From positions 1-64,000 of the forward strand of contig LNEM01000029.1 in assembly GCA_001464955.1 (NCBI GenBank): DNA of 64,000 nucleotides, read 5' to 3'. Shown in pieces: positions 37,415-46,550 of this stretch. The position numbers and the translations under genes are program-made. Every line of letters begins with the position of its first letter. The stretch's first letter is position 1. The DNA is from Rhizobiales bacterium Ga0077537. Lineage in GTDB: Bacteria > Pseudomonadota > Alphaproteobacteria > Rhizobiales > Hyphomicrobiaceae. Below the pieces are notes generated by a model, which was not told the DNA's origin, did not search any database, and saw only the letters and a program-made list of their open reading frames with translations.

Positions 37415-39319
37415 ATGGACCGACCAATGACCGATCTCCCGCTTGCCGCCGACTTCCCCCGCCCGAGCCGCGAGGACTGGCTGAAGCTCGTCGACAAGGC
37501 CATCAAGGGAGCGGACTTCGAGAAGCGCCTCATATCGCAGACGGCCGACGGGCTGCGGATCGAACCGCTCTATACGCGGACGGCCGCGATCGACGGGCGC
37601 GAGCGACTGGTGCCGGGTGAAGCACCTTTCGTGCGCGGCCTCAGGCCCGGCGACGGCGGCGGCTGGGATCTCCGGCAGTTGATCGTGGAACCGGACGCGA
37701 CGCTCGCCAACGCCGCCATCCTCGAGGAACTCGCCGGCGGTGCGACGTCGATCCTGCTGCAGATCGGTGCGCCGGGGTTCGTCGGCTGCGGCTACGAGCA
37801 AGCCGAACTCTCGCGCGTCCTCGACGGCGTTATGCTGGACGTCTGTCCGGTGTCGCTGGTGGCGGGCGAGTACACGCCCGACGCGGCCGGCAGCCTGATG
37901 GCGCTCTGGCGCGCGGCGGGGCTCGACGACCGCCGACGCCTCGGGGCGTTCAACTACGATCCGCTGGGCACGCTCGCCCTGACGGGTGGGCTCTATCATC
38001 CGATCGCGAAGGCCCTCGAGATCGCGGCCGATCTCGCGCGGACGACCGTTGCGATGCCGAATGTCATGGCGCTCCGGGCCGACGGGCACCTGTGGCAAAG
38101 GGGCGGGGCCACGGAGGCGCAGGAGCTGGCCCTCGTCGCGGCGTCGCTGGTCGCCTATCTCAAGGCCTGCGAGGCGGGCGGTCTGGCGCCGACAATGGCG
38201 CTGCCGCAGATCGCGGTCACGCTAGCGGCGGACGCCGACCAGTTCGTGACCATCGCCAAGATGCGAGCACTCCGGAAACTCGTCTGGCGGATCGCTGACG
38301 CCTGTGGCGCGGCCGATGCGGCCAAGGGCATGACACTGACGGCAGAAACCTCGGCGCGGATGATGAGCGTGCGGGACCCGTGGGTGAACATGCTGCGCAC
38401 GACGATCGCGGCGGCGGCGGCGGCCATGGGCGGCGCGGACGCCATCACAGTGCTGCCGTTCTCGTCGGCGATCGGAAAGCCGGATGCGTTCGCGCGGCGG
38501 ATCGCACGCAACACGCATCATGTGCTGCTCGAGGAAGCGGGGCTCGGGCGGGTCGCCGATCCGGCCGGCGGGAGCTGGTACGTCGAGCGCCTCACCGACG
38601 ATATCGCCGCGCGCGCGTGGGGTGAATTCCAGGAGATCGAGGCTGCCGGCGGCCTCGCGGCCGGGCTCATGAGCGGGCGCATCCAGCAGAGCCTCGGGCA
38701 GGCGCGCGCGAAGCGGGCCAAGCTCGTCGCGACAGGGCGCAAGGAACTGACCGGGACATCGGCCTTCCCGAGGCTCGGCGACGACGGCGTGACAGTCGAG
38801 CCGTGGCCCGAGGCGCCGTCGGCCGCGAGCCTCAACGGGACGCGGGTCAGCCCGATCGATTGTGCCCGGGACGCGGCGCCGTTCGAGGACCTGCGAGCGG
38901 CGGCGGACGCACACGAGCGGGTCGCCGGCTCGGCACCGAAGGTGTTCGTTGCCGCACTCGGCCCGCTCGCCGCCAATGCGACGCGCGCGACGTGGATCCG
39001 GAACTTCCTCGCAGCCGGCGGCATCGTCGGCGTCGGGGGCGAGAGCTACATGACATCGACCGATGCCGGGCGGGGCTTCGCCGAAAGCGGCGCGTCGGTC
39101 GCGTGTCTCACCTCGTCGGACGAGGTCTATGGGGAACTTGGCGAGGCGACGGCGTCGCTCCTGAAGACCGCCGGGGCGAAGACGGTCTTTCTTGCGGGCC
39201 GTCCGAAAGACGATGCCGCGCTGAAGGCCGCGGGCGTCGACGACTTCATCTTCGCTGGCGCGGACGCCGTGGCGCTGCTTGCGCGGCTGCATCGCGAACT
39301 CGGTGTCGCGCAAGGATAG
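37415..39319 (+). CDS. mutA: Methylmalonyl-CoA mutase small (beta) subunit
   Basis: A 634-residue mutase subunit that pairs with MutB in converting methylmalonyl-CoA and succinyl-CoA. The N-terminal barrel includes GLRIEPLYTR, then LRKLVWRIADACG and RNTHHVLLEEAGLGRVADPAGGSWYVE. The C-terminal region has the B12-domain fold but reads ALGPLAANATRATW where the cobalamin ligand motif DxHxxG would be. This is the hallmark of the non-catalytic small subunit. No mutB follows; the next gene is on the other strand. Start is ATG at 37415 or 37427; neither has a strong ribosome binding site. Confidence 0.88.
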   Translation: MDRPMTDLPLAADFPRPSREDWLKLVDKAIKGADFEKRLISQTADGLRIEPLYTRTAAIDGRERLVPGEAPFVRGLRPGDGGGWDLRQLIVEPDATLANAAILEELAGGATSILLQIGAPGFVGCGYEQAELSRVLDGVMLDVCPVSLVAGEYTPDAAGSLMALWRAAGLDDRRRLGAFNYDPLGTLALTGGLYHPIAKALEIAADLARTTVAMPNVMALRADGHLWQRGGATEAQELALVAASLVAYLKACEAGGLAPTMALPQIAVTLAADADQFVTIAKMRALRKLVWRIADACGAADAAKGMTLTAETSARMMSVRDPWVNMLRTTIAAAAAAMGGADAITVLPFSSAIGKPDAFARRIARNTHHVLLEEAGLGRVADPAGGSWYVERLTDDIAARAWGEFQEIEAAGGLAAGLMSGRIQQSLGQARAKRAKLVATGRKELTGTSAFPRLGDDGVTVEPWPEAPSAASLNGTRVSPIDCARDAAPFEDLRAAADAHERVAGSAPKVFVAALGPLAANATRATWIRNFLAAGGIVGVGGESYMTSTDAGRGFAESGASVACLTSSDEVYGELGEATASLLKTAGAKTVFLAGRPKDDAALKAAGVDDFIFAGADAVALLARLHRELGVAQG

Positions 39320-39334
39320 CGTGGCCGGCGCTGC

Positions 39335-40447
39335 TCACAGATAAGTGGCGGCGATGTCGACCGTCGAGCGATTGCCCACGTCGTCGAAATGATCGGACAG
39401 GAAGCGGTCGCCAGCCCTGCGGCCGGCCTGGAACAGGCGCTCGATGAAGGCCCCGTCGGGCGTGAGCTTGCTCCACGCGCCATGCTGGCGCATCTCGTCG
39501 TCGTCGCGGATCGCGTGGATCAGCATGCGCTGATAGCGCGACGGATCGAGCCCCTCCTGCTCCACGAGGCGCGACACGAAGGCGATCGCTCGCATCTCGC
39601 GCATGAGCGAGGAATTGAACGAGATCTCGTTCATGCGGTCGAAGATCTCCGGCGCCGTCTTCGGGAGGCGGTCCTGCACCATCGGATTGATATGGACGAT
39701 GACGACGTCCCGCGACGCGCCCGAGTAAATCAGCGGAAAGATCGCGGGGTTGCCCATGAAGCCGCCGTCCCAGTAGTGCTCGCCATCGATCTCAACGGCC
39801 TTGAAGATGTAGGGGAGACACGCGGACGCGAGGACGGCGTCGGCGGACAACTCGCTGTTGTCGAAGACCTTGATCTTGCCGGTGCGCACGTTGGTGGCGC
39901 AGAGGAAGATGCGGGTGGCGCGCGGGCTCCGGCAAAGGGCCTTGAAGTCGACGACCTCGCTCAGGATGTCACGCAGCGGGTTCAGGTCGAGCGGGTTCAG
40001 CTGATAGGGCGAGAACGTGTGGGTGACGGCCTGGAACATGAGGTAGGCCGGCGACAGGTCCATCGGCCACGTCGCGCCCGCGAACATTCCGCCGAGTGCG
40101 TCCGGGCGGAACATCGAGAAGGCTTCGCCGGCGGTGCCGATCTTGCGCCAGAATTCCGCGAGCTTGCGGCGACCGCCCTCGCGACCCCCCTCGGCCACAC
40201 CCCAGGCCATGACGACGGCGTTCATGGCGCCGGCGCTGGTGGCGCTGATGGCGTCAGGCGCGAGGCGATCGTCCTCGAGGATGCGATCCAGCACGCCCCA
40301 GGCGAAGGCGCCATGCACGCCACCACCCTGGAGTGCCAGGTTCACAGCCTTTCGGCTGCCGCGCTCCTCGAGTTGCTGCGGCGTGCAGGCTGAATGGAAA
40401 ATGCTGCTGCCCGCATCGGGCGGCGGAGTGCTCATCGATGCCGTCAC
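39335..40447 (-). CDS. Patatin-like phospholipase
   Basis: A 370-residue lipid acyl hydrolase. The oxyanion loop is GGGVHGAFAWG at residues 41-51, the nucleophile Ser71 is in the SATSAGAMNA variant of GxSxG, and the catalytic Asp is in the DGGFMGN motif. No signal peptide is evident. The gene is convergent with mutA, the two stops lying about 15 bases apart. Start is ATG at 40447 or 40435. Confidence 0.88.
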   Translation of the reverse strand: MTASMSTPPPDAGSSIFHSACTPQQLEERGSRKAVNLALQGGGVHGAFAWGVLDRILEDDRLAPDAISATSAGAMNAVVMAWGVAEGGREGGRRKLAEFWRKIGTAGEAFSMFRPDALGGMFAGATWPMDLSPAYLMFQAVTHTFSPYQLNPLDLNPLRDILSEVVDFKALCRSPRATRIFLCATNVRTGKIKVFDNSELSADAVLASACLPYIFKAVEIDGEHYWDGGFMGNPAIFPLIYSGASRDVVIVHINPMVQDRLPKTAPEIFDRMNEISFNSSLMREMRAIAFVSRLVEQEGLDPSRYQRMLIHAIRDDDEMRQHGAWSKLTPDGAFIERLFQAGRRAGDRFLSDHFDDVGNRSTVDIAATYL

Positions 40448-40628
40448 AGTCCCGAAGCCGTGAGCGAGTTGCCCACGCCGAGACTAAGAGCAGGCCCGAC
40501 GGGCCACGTCCAGCGAGACCAGCCGACTGAGTTGACGGGACACGGAAGGGTGACGCCGGGCGGCAAGCGCCTCAGGCCCGGCCAGGAGTCTCGGGGCCGA
40601 TCGACTTGCCGGCCCGCATTGCCGGACT

Positions 40629-40916
40629 TTACTTGCGGCGGGGTGGCGGACGGCGGCCGCCTGCACCACCAGCACCCGGTGGTGGTCCCGAGCGGACGTC
40701 CTTGTGGCGGAAGTTGATGCGCCCCTTCGTCAGGTCGTAGGGCGTCATCTCCACCGTGACCTTGTCGCCGGCCAGGATGCGGATGCGGTTCTTCTTCATG
40801 CGGCCGGAGGTATAGGCGATCACCTCGTGACCATTCTCCAGCGTCACACGACAGCGGGCATCCGGCAGAACTTCCGCCACGACGCCTTCGAACTCCAGCA
40901 TCTCTTCCTTGGCCAT
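40629..40916 (-). CDS. infA: Translation initiation factor IF-1 with C-terminal tail
   Basis: An OB-fold initiation factor that binds the ribosomal A site. It has [43 protein letters not shown], and [18 protein letters not shown], the standard IF-1 sequence of about 72 residues. It then continues with 23 extra residues rich in Gly, Pro and Arg ([19 protein letters not shown]). ATG at 40916 follows TGGAGATC. Such tails occur in some alphaproteobacterial IF-1 proteins. Confidence 0.92.
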   Translation of the reverse strand: MAKEEMLEFEGVVAEVLPDARCRVTLENGHEVIAYTSGRMKKNRIRILAGDKVTVEMTPYDLTKGRINFRHKDVRSGPPPGAGGAGGRRPPPRRK

Positions 40917-41216
40917 ACGATCTCCATTCCAATTTCCGACGGCGTCGCCGCAAACGATGCGGCGCCACGGCGTGGCGTCATTCATGCTGACGGGCGACGG
41001 GCGCTGCACATTGCAAACACGGCACTGCCGCAAGAACCCACGGACGGAACCGCTGGTGCAGGGCGGCTCCGTCCGTGTATCCAGAAAATTGCCCCACCCA
41101 CAGTGCGGGCAGGGCTGAGAACCGTTACGAGCCCATCTCAGGAGCGGAAACCGCATCCAGCAGAAGCGCAACGATCAAACGGTGCGGGCACTCGTGGCAC
41201 CCGCATCCGCGCGAGA
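40917..41216. other. infA leader / cspA-infA gap
   Basis: No certain gene here. A strong hairpin occupies 41040-41076 (ACGGACGGA paired with TCCGTCCGT). The minus-strand frame of infA stays open back to 41171; that extension would encode a Cys-rich stretch with CPHC and CRVC pairs. The extension is probably not translated, since the internal infA start is canonical. Confidence 0.4.
41183..41205 (-). terminator. Possible cspA terminator hairpin
   Basis: About ten bases after the cspA stop the minus strand reads TGCGGGTGC-CACGA-GTGCCCGCA, a nine-base stem with two G-U pairs and a five-base loop. It is followed by CCGTTTGATC, a poor T-tract, so termination may be weak or the hairpin may only stabilise the 3' end. 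Confidence 0.4.
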
Positions 41217-41420
41217 TCAGGTCTTGAGATTGACCGCGGCGCTCTTGCCGTTGCGGCCCTTCTCGATCTCGTACGTGATCCGCTGGCCTTCGCGCAGGCC
41301 AGTCAGGCCGGCCCGCTCAACAGCCGAGATGTGCACGAAGACGTCGTTGCCACCCTCGTCCGGCTGAATGAAGCCATAACCCTTCTGCGCGTTGAACCAT
41401 TTCACGATGCCAGTGGCCAT
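41217..41420 (-). CDS. Cold shock domain protein
   Basis: A 67-residue CspA-type RNA chaperone. It begins MATGIVKWFNAQKGYGFIQPDEGG with the RNP1 element KGYGFI, and RNP2 is DVFVHISAV. A 270-base gap to the divergent selA gene could hold the long 5' leader usual for cold shock genes; I see no further gene there. Confidence 0.93.
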   Translation of the reverse strand: MATGIVKWFNAQKGYGFIQPDEGGNDVFVHISAVERAGLTGLREGQRITYEIEKGRNGKSAAVNLKT

Positions 41421-41689
41421 TCCAGTGCTCCAAAGATGTCACAGGCCCCCGACACTAGCGCCGGACGCCATCAAATCACGCATTGGAGTGGTAACAAGGT
41501 CAGCCATCAGCTGTCGTGTAGTGCGCACCAAAGCGAGTTCGACGCGTCGAATATGATGCGCTTTCGGCGCAAACGCAAGGCCGAACACGACAGAAGTTGC
41601 AAATGCAAATTGCTCCGGGTACGTCGCCGGAGGTCCCGAGGTGCGCGGCGAGACTGTGTCACTCTCCGATGCGTTGTGCTAGGGAGAGG

Positions 41690-43165
41690 ATGGTCGCAGT
41701 CCAGAGCATCGTTAACGGTGCCGCCGCCCTCCGAGTCGAGATGCCCCGACAGCCCTTCGGCATACCCTCCGTCGACGAGATCCTCGGCTCCGACTTTTGC
41801 GTCGCTGCGCAAGCGCGCCATGGCCGGTCCGCTGTCGTCGGGGCCGTGAGGACGGCGCTGGCCGAGGCCAAGCAGCAGCTTCTGGGTTCCGATCTCGCCA
41901 ACGTGCCGCGCGGCGATCTCGCCAACGCCGTGGCGCGTGCCGCCAGCGCCCGTCTCGACGACCTGGCGCAGCCACATCTCAGACGGGTGTTCAATCTGAC
42001 GGGCACGGTGCTGCACACCAACCTCGGGCGGGCGACACTCGCCGAGGAGGCCATCGCGGCGGCCGTCGAGGCCATGCGGCATCCGGCGGCGCTCGAGTTC
42101 GATCTCGGGACCGGTGGGCGCGGCGAGCGCGACGACGCCATACGGCCGCTGATCTGCGAACTGACCGGGGCCGAGGACGCGATCGCGGTCAACAACAACG
42201 CCGCCGCCGTGATGCTGGTGCTCAACACCCTCGCCCGCGACAAGGAGACAATCGTCTCGCGGGGGGAGCTGATCGAGATCGGCGGCGCCTTCCGCATCCC
42301 GGATATCATGGCGCGAGCCGGGACACGTCTGGTGGAAGTCGGGACGACCAACCGAACGCATCCGCGCGACTACGAGGCGGCGATCGGCGCCGAGACCGCG
42401 CTCGTCATGAAGGTGCACACCTCGAACTACATCATCCAGGGCTTTACGGCCGAGGTCGGCACGCGGGAGTTGTCCGCCATGACCCGGGACCGCGGTCTGC
42501 CGCTGGTGGACGATCTCGGTTCCGGGACCCTGGTCGACCTGTCGCGTTGGGGACTGAAGCGCGAGCGCACCGTCTCGGATGCCATCGCGGACGGCGCGGA
42601 TCTGGTGACGTTCTCCGGAGACAAGCTGCTCGGCGGACCGCAGGCGGGGTTCATCGCCGGCCGCAAGGACATGGTCCGCGCGTGCGCGAAGAACCCTCTC
42701 AAGCGGGCGATGCGTCTCGACAAGGTCCGGCTCGCGGCGCTCGAAGCGACACTTCGGCTCTACCGTAATCCCGACCGGCTGGCGGAGGCGCTCCCGGCGC
42801 TCCGGGCCTTCACGCGCAGTGTCGGCGATCTGAGAGAGCTCGCCGCGCGGCTCTGCGGGCCGCTCGGCGCGGCGGTCGGTGACGGCTTCACGGTTGCGGT
42901 GACGGAGTGCGCGAGCCAGATCGGATCGGGCGCGCTGCCACTCGAGACGATCCCGAGCGCCGGTCTCGCCATCGCGCCCGCAAACGGTAAATCCGGCGGC
43001 GGCCAGATCGCGGCGCTCGCCGCGGCGCTCCGGTCACTGCCGATTCCGGTGATCGGGCGGATCGAGAAGGGCCGGCTCGTCCTGGACCTCAGGTGTCTCG
43101 ACGACGAAGGCCGCTTCTTCGAGACGATCCAGCGCCTCGAGACGCCGCCCCACCCGTCGGCCTGA
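41690..43165 (+). CDS. selA: L-seryl-tRNA(Sec) selenium transferase
   Basis: This PLP enzyme turns Ser-tRNA-Sec into Sec-tRNA-Sec. The 491-residue protein has the SelA N-terminal segment PSVDEILGSD, the NLTGTVLHTNLGRATL motif, NNNAAAVMLVL, and the PLP-binding Lys in TFSGDKLLGGPQAG. The C-terminal small domain ends with RLVLDLRCLDDEGRF. An ATG at 41741 would give a more usual 474 residues. No selB, selD or tRNA-Sec is adjacent in this window, although selB commonly follows selA. Confidence 0.9.
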   Translation: MVAVQSIVNGAAALRVEMPRQPFGIPSVDEILGSDFCVAAQARHGRSAVVGAVRTALAEAKQQLLGSDLANVPRGDLANAVARAASARLDDLAQPHLRRVFNLTGTVLHTNLGRATLAEEAIAAAVEAMRHPAALEFDLGTGGRGERDDAIRPLICELTGAEDAIAVNNNAAAVMLVLNTLARDKETIVSRGELIEIGGAFRIPDIMARAGTRLVEVGTTNRTHPRDYEAAIGAETALVMKVHTSNYIIQGFTAEVGTRELSAMTRDRGLPLVDDLGSGTLVDLSRWGLKRERTVSDAIADGADLVTFSGDKLLGGPQAGFIAGRKDMVRACAKNPLKRAMRLDKVRLAALEATLRLYRNPDRLAEALPALRAFTRSVGDLRELAARLCGPLGAAVGDGFTVAVTECASQIGSGALPLETIPSAGLAIAPANGKSGGGQIAALAAALRSLPIPVIGRIEKGRLVLDLRCLDDEGRFFETIQRLETPPHPSA

Positions 43166-43273
43166 CAGGCGGCGGCCGCTATCACGCACCGGCAATCTCC
43201 GTTCACTCTACCCGCCGCGTGGTCTAGTCTCGGTTGAGATACGACAACGCCTGACGGCCGAAGCGGAGCGATA

Positions 43274-44248
43274 ATGCCGAACCTTCCCCCGAATTCCGAG
43301 CTCAACGTCCTCTTCGCGCATGTCGCCTATGAGTTCGAGGCGCCGCTCAAGGCCCGGAACACGGGCATGAGCTTCGATGTCGCGCGGACGCCGGCAGACC
43401 TGATCGCCAAATTGCCGGCGGCCGATCTCCTCTGCGTGTCCATGATGTGGAAGAACGACATGGCGCCGGCGGCGAAGCGACTGAAACTCATCCAGTCGAT
43501 CAGCGCGGGCACGGACCAGTACGACCGGGCGGTGCTCGGCGCCCACGGCATCCGGCTTTCGTCGGGGCAGGGCGTCAACGCCAATGCCGTCGCCGAGCAT
43601 GCGATCTCGCTGATGCTGGCGCTGTCCCGGCAGCTGCACCTGCTGCGCGACCACCAGCATGCGAAGCACTGGCGGCCAATGCAGGGCGACCGGCGAATCC
43701 GCGAGGACGAGATCGAGGGCAAGACCGTGCTGATCGTCGGCATGGGCGGGATCGGCCAGCGACTGGCGGCGCTGTGCAAGGCGTTCGGCATGCGGGTGAT
43801 CGGGACGCGGCGCGATCCGGCCAAGGGGGGCGGCGCGGCGGACGAAATCCACGCTGACAGCCAACTGACGCGCCTCATTCCCGACGCCGACTTCGTGGTG
43901 CTGACGACGGCGCTGACGCCGGAGACGACGGGGCTCATAGGCCGCGAACAGCTGGCTGCGATGAAGCCGACGGCGTTCCTCGTCAACGTGGCGCGCGGGA
44001 AGGTCTGCGACGAACTGGCGATCACGGCAGCGCTCTCGGCACGATTGATCGCGGGCGCGGCGCTCGACGTGACGGCGGAGGAGCCGCTCCCCAAGGAGTC
44101 GCCGCTCTGGACCATGCCGCACGTGATCATCACGCCGCACTCGGCGGGCGAGACGGTGCGCTACGAGGATCGCGTGCTGGACCTGCTCATCGAGAACGTC
44201 GGGCGTCTCCAGCGCGGCGAGACGACACTCGTCAATCAGATCGTCTGA
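43274..44248 (+). CDS. D-2-hydroxyacid dehydrogenase
   Basis: A 324-residue NAD(P)-dependent dehydrogenase with the Rossmann loop GMGGIGQRL, the catalytic Arg in NVARGK, the Glu in AEEPLPKES, and the His in ITPHSAGE. It belongs to the broad family of phosphoglycerate, lactate and hydroxypyruvate reductases; the substrate cannot be fixed. It ends four bases before the next gene, so the two are co-translated. It is distinct from the GhrA-like relative at 1167-2123. Confidence 0.86.
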   Translation: MPNLPPNSELNVLFAHVAYEFEAPLKARNTGMSFDVARTPADLIAKLPAADLLCVSMMWKNDMAPAAKRLKLIQSISAGTDQYDRAVLGAHGIRLSSGQGVNANAVAEHAISLMLALSRQLHLLRDHQHAKHWRPMQGDRRIREDEIEGKTVLIVGMGGIGQRLAALCKAFGMRVIGTRRDPAKGGGAADEIHADSQLTRLIPDADFVVLTTALTPETTGLIGREQLAAMKPTAFLVNVARGKVCDELAITAALSARLIAGAALDVTAEEPLPKESPLWTMPHVIITPHSAGETVRYEDRVLDLLIENVGRLQRGETTLVNQIV

Positions 44249-44252
44249 CGCC

Positions 44253-45215
44253 ATGGGACACGCGCCGAACCATATCCGGGTCATCTCGGGCGCCGACATC
44301 GAGTGGCTCGTCGACCGTGGCACCGTGCTCGACCTGCTCGGCCGGGGCTTCGAAGCGCTCTCGTCCGGGGGCGTGCAGGCGCCGCCGCGCAACAAGGTCG
44401 ACGCTGCCGGAAAGGGCATCTCGCTCGCCATGCTGGCGTGGGCGCCCGGCCACCACATCACGCAGAAGACGGTCAACGTCTATCATGGCAACCCTGCGCT
44501 CGGGCTCGAGAGCCATCAGGCGCTGGTGTCGCTGTTCGACTGGGAGACCGGAGCGCCGATCGCCATTCTCGATGGTGCGTCGCTGACCGGTATCCGGACG
44601 GCGGCGGCGGCGGTCCTCTCGGTCAAGGTGCTGGCGCGGGCGGATGCGCGGACGGCGCTCGTGGTGGGCGCAGGCGTGCAGGGCCGCGAGCACGTCCGGC
44701 AACTGGCGCTGGCGCGGGAATTCGCCGAGGTGCGGGTCTACGCGCGCGACCGGGCCAAGGCAGAGGCGCTGGCGGCGCTGGTGCCGAACGGCCGCGTCGT
44801 CACGGACCTCGAGGCCGCGACACGGACTGCCGACGTCGTGTGCCTCACGACGTCGGCGGAGAGGGGTGTGATCGAGGCCGACTGGGTCAGGCCAGGAACA
44901 CACGTGACGTCGGTCGGGTTCGCGCCGCCGGGGAGCGAGCTGCCGCTCGATCTCATCGGGCGGAGCCGCGTCGTGGTCGAGGCGATGGCGGCCTTCGAGC
45001 CGGCGCCGGTCGGGTGCGCCGAACTCGCCGGACGGGACAAGGGGGACGCAGCCGAACTCGGGCAGATCCTGCTCGGGCACCGGCCGGGACGAACCTCCGC
45101 CGACCAGATCACGCTCTACAAATCGATGGGGCACGCGATGGAGGACATGATCGTCGCCAATCTCGCCTACGAGGCGGCGCTGGCGGCCGGGGCCGGAAGC
45201 AGCATCGTGTTGTAA
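44253..45215 (+). CDS. Ornithine cyclodeaminase / mu-crystallin family protein
   Basis: A 320-residue NAD(P)-binding protein of the ornithine cyclodeaminase family. It has ITQKTVNVYHGNP (substrate region), ILDGASLTGIRTAAAAVL, the Rossmann loop VVGAGVQGREHV, and GFAPPGSELPLDLI. Many members are delta1-pyrroline-2-carboxylate or imine reductases rather than true cyclodeaminases. It is translationally linked to the upstream dehydrogenase and may act on the same amino or keto acid. Confidence 0.85.
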   Translation: MGHAPNHIRVISGADIEWLVDRGTVLDLLGRGFEALSSGGVQAPPRNKVDAAGKGISLAMLAWAPGHHITQKTVNVYHGNPALGLESHQALVSLFDWETGAPIAILDGASLTGIRTAAAAVLSVKVLARADARTALVVGAGVQGREHVRQLALAREFAEVRVYARDRAKAEALAALVPNGRVVTDLEAATRTADVVCLTTSAERGVIEADWVRPGTHVTSVGFAPPGSELPLDLIGRSRVVVEAMAAFEPAPVGCAELAGRDKGDAAELGQILLGHRPGRTSADQITLYKSMGHAMEDMIVANLAYEAALAAGAGSSIVL

Positions 45216-45329
45216 GGGCCACGCCACCTCGCGACGCCCGCTACGGGGCTCGCAGATGCGAAACGCTTCACCGCCTCGCGTGGAGCCGCTAGACTTTTCA
45301 GGACTGCCGCGCGCCAAGGGGCCTTCCGC

Positions 45330-46505
45330 ATGTTCACCAACTTCTTCTACGAGCTCAAGTCCGCCAAGGTGCCGGTGACGCTCAAGGAGTATCTGGCGCT
45401 GATGGAGGCCCTGCAGGCCGATCTCGCCGACATGCAGGTGGAGAACTTCTACTACCTCTCACGCACCATCCTGGTGAAGGACGAGCGGCACCTCGACAAG
45501 TTCGACCAGGTGTTCGGGCACGTGTTCAAGGGCCTCGAACTGATGGCCGACGCGGTGGACGCCGAAATCCCGGAAGAATGGTTGAAGGTGCTTTCGCAGC
45601 TCTACCTCTCCGACGAGGAGAAGGCCAAGATCGAGGCTCTCGGCGGCTGGGACAAGATCATGGAGGAGCTGAAGAAGCGCCTCGAAGAGCAGAAGGGGCG
45701 TCACCAGGGCGGCAAGAAGTGGATCGGTACGGCCGGCACGTCGCCCTACGGCGCGGAAGGGTACAATCCGGCCGGCGTCCGCATCGGCCAGAAGGAGAAC
45801 AAGAACTTCCGGGCCGTGAAGGTGTGGGACAAGCGGGAGTTCAAGGATCTCGACGACAAGGTCGAGCTCGGCACGCGCAACATCAAGGTGGCGCTCCGGC
45901 GGCTCAGGCGGTTCGCGCGCGAAGGCGCGGCGGACGAACTCGATCTCGACGGCACCATCAAGGGCACGGCGCGGAAGGGCTATCTCGACATCCAGATGCG
46001 CCCCGAGCGGCGCAACACCGTGAAGGTGTTGATGTTCCTCGACATCGGTGGATCGATGGACTGGCACATCAAGCTCGCGGAGGAGCTGTTCTCGGCCTCA
46101 CGCTCCGAGTTCAAGCACATGGAGTACTTCTACTTCCACAACTGCCTCTACGAGTACGTCTGGAAGAACAACAGGCGCCGGTGGACGGAGCGGACGCCGA
46201 CCTGGGAGGTGCTGCACAAGTACCCGTCGGACTACAAGGTCGTGTTCGTCGGCGATGCGTCGATGAGCCCCTACGAGATCACGGTGCCGGGCGGCTCGGT
46301 CGAGCACATGAACGAGGAGCCGGGATCGACTTGGCTCAAGCGCGTCTCAGGCATCTACGAGCACTGCGTGTGGCTCAACCCGGTGCCGGAGAACCACTGG
46401 AGCTGGACGCCCTCCATCAAACTCGTCGGCGACATCATGGAGAACCGGATGTTCCCGCTCACCATCGACGGGCTCGACCGGGCGATGCGCGAACTCATGA
46501 AGTAG
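45330..46505 (+). CDS. VWA domain protein (CoxE-like)
   Basis: A 391-residue cytoplasmic protein. The N-terminal part is helical (MFTNFFYELKSAKVPVTLKEY, YYLSRTILVKDERHLDKFDQVFG). The C-terminal part is a von Willebrand A domain with the metal site in FLDIGGSMD. This matches the CoxE/YehP-type group, which usually works with a MoxR AAA ATPase to mature metalloenzymes or complexes. No MoxR gene is in the window. It is a separate transcription unit about 110 bases after the cyclodeaminase-like gene. Confidence 0.84.
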   Translation: MFTNFFYELKSAKVPVTLKEYLALMEALQADLADMQVENFYYLSRTILVKDERHLDKFDQVFGHVFKGLELMADAVDAEIPEEWLKVLSQLYLSDEEKAKIEALGGWDKIMEELKKRLEEQKGRHQGGKKWIGTAGTSPYGAEGYNPAGVRIGQKENKNFRAVKVWDKREFKDLDDKVELGTRNIKVALRRLRRFAREGAADELDLDGTIKGTARKGYLDIQMRPERRNTVKVLMFLDIGGSMDWHIKLAEELFSASRSEFKHMEYFYFHNCLYEYVWKNNRRRWTERTPTWEVLHKYPSDYKVVFVGDASMSPYEITVPGGSVEHMNEEPGSTWLKRVSGIYEHCVWLNPVPENHWSWTPSIKLVGDIMENRMFPLTIDGLDRAMRELMK

Positions 46506-46550
46506 GTGCTGCGGAGCCAGCGGACGGCAGGAGCCGCCCGCTGGCGCGGA

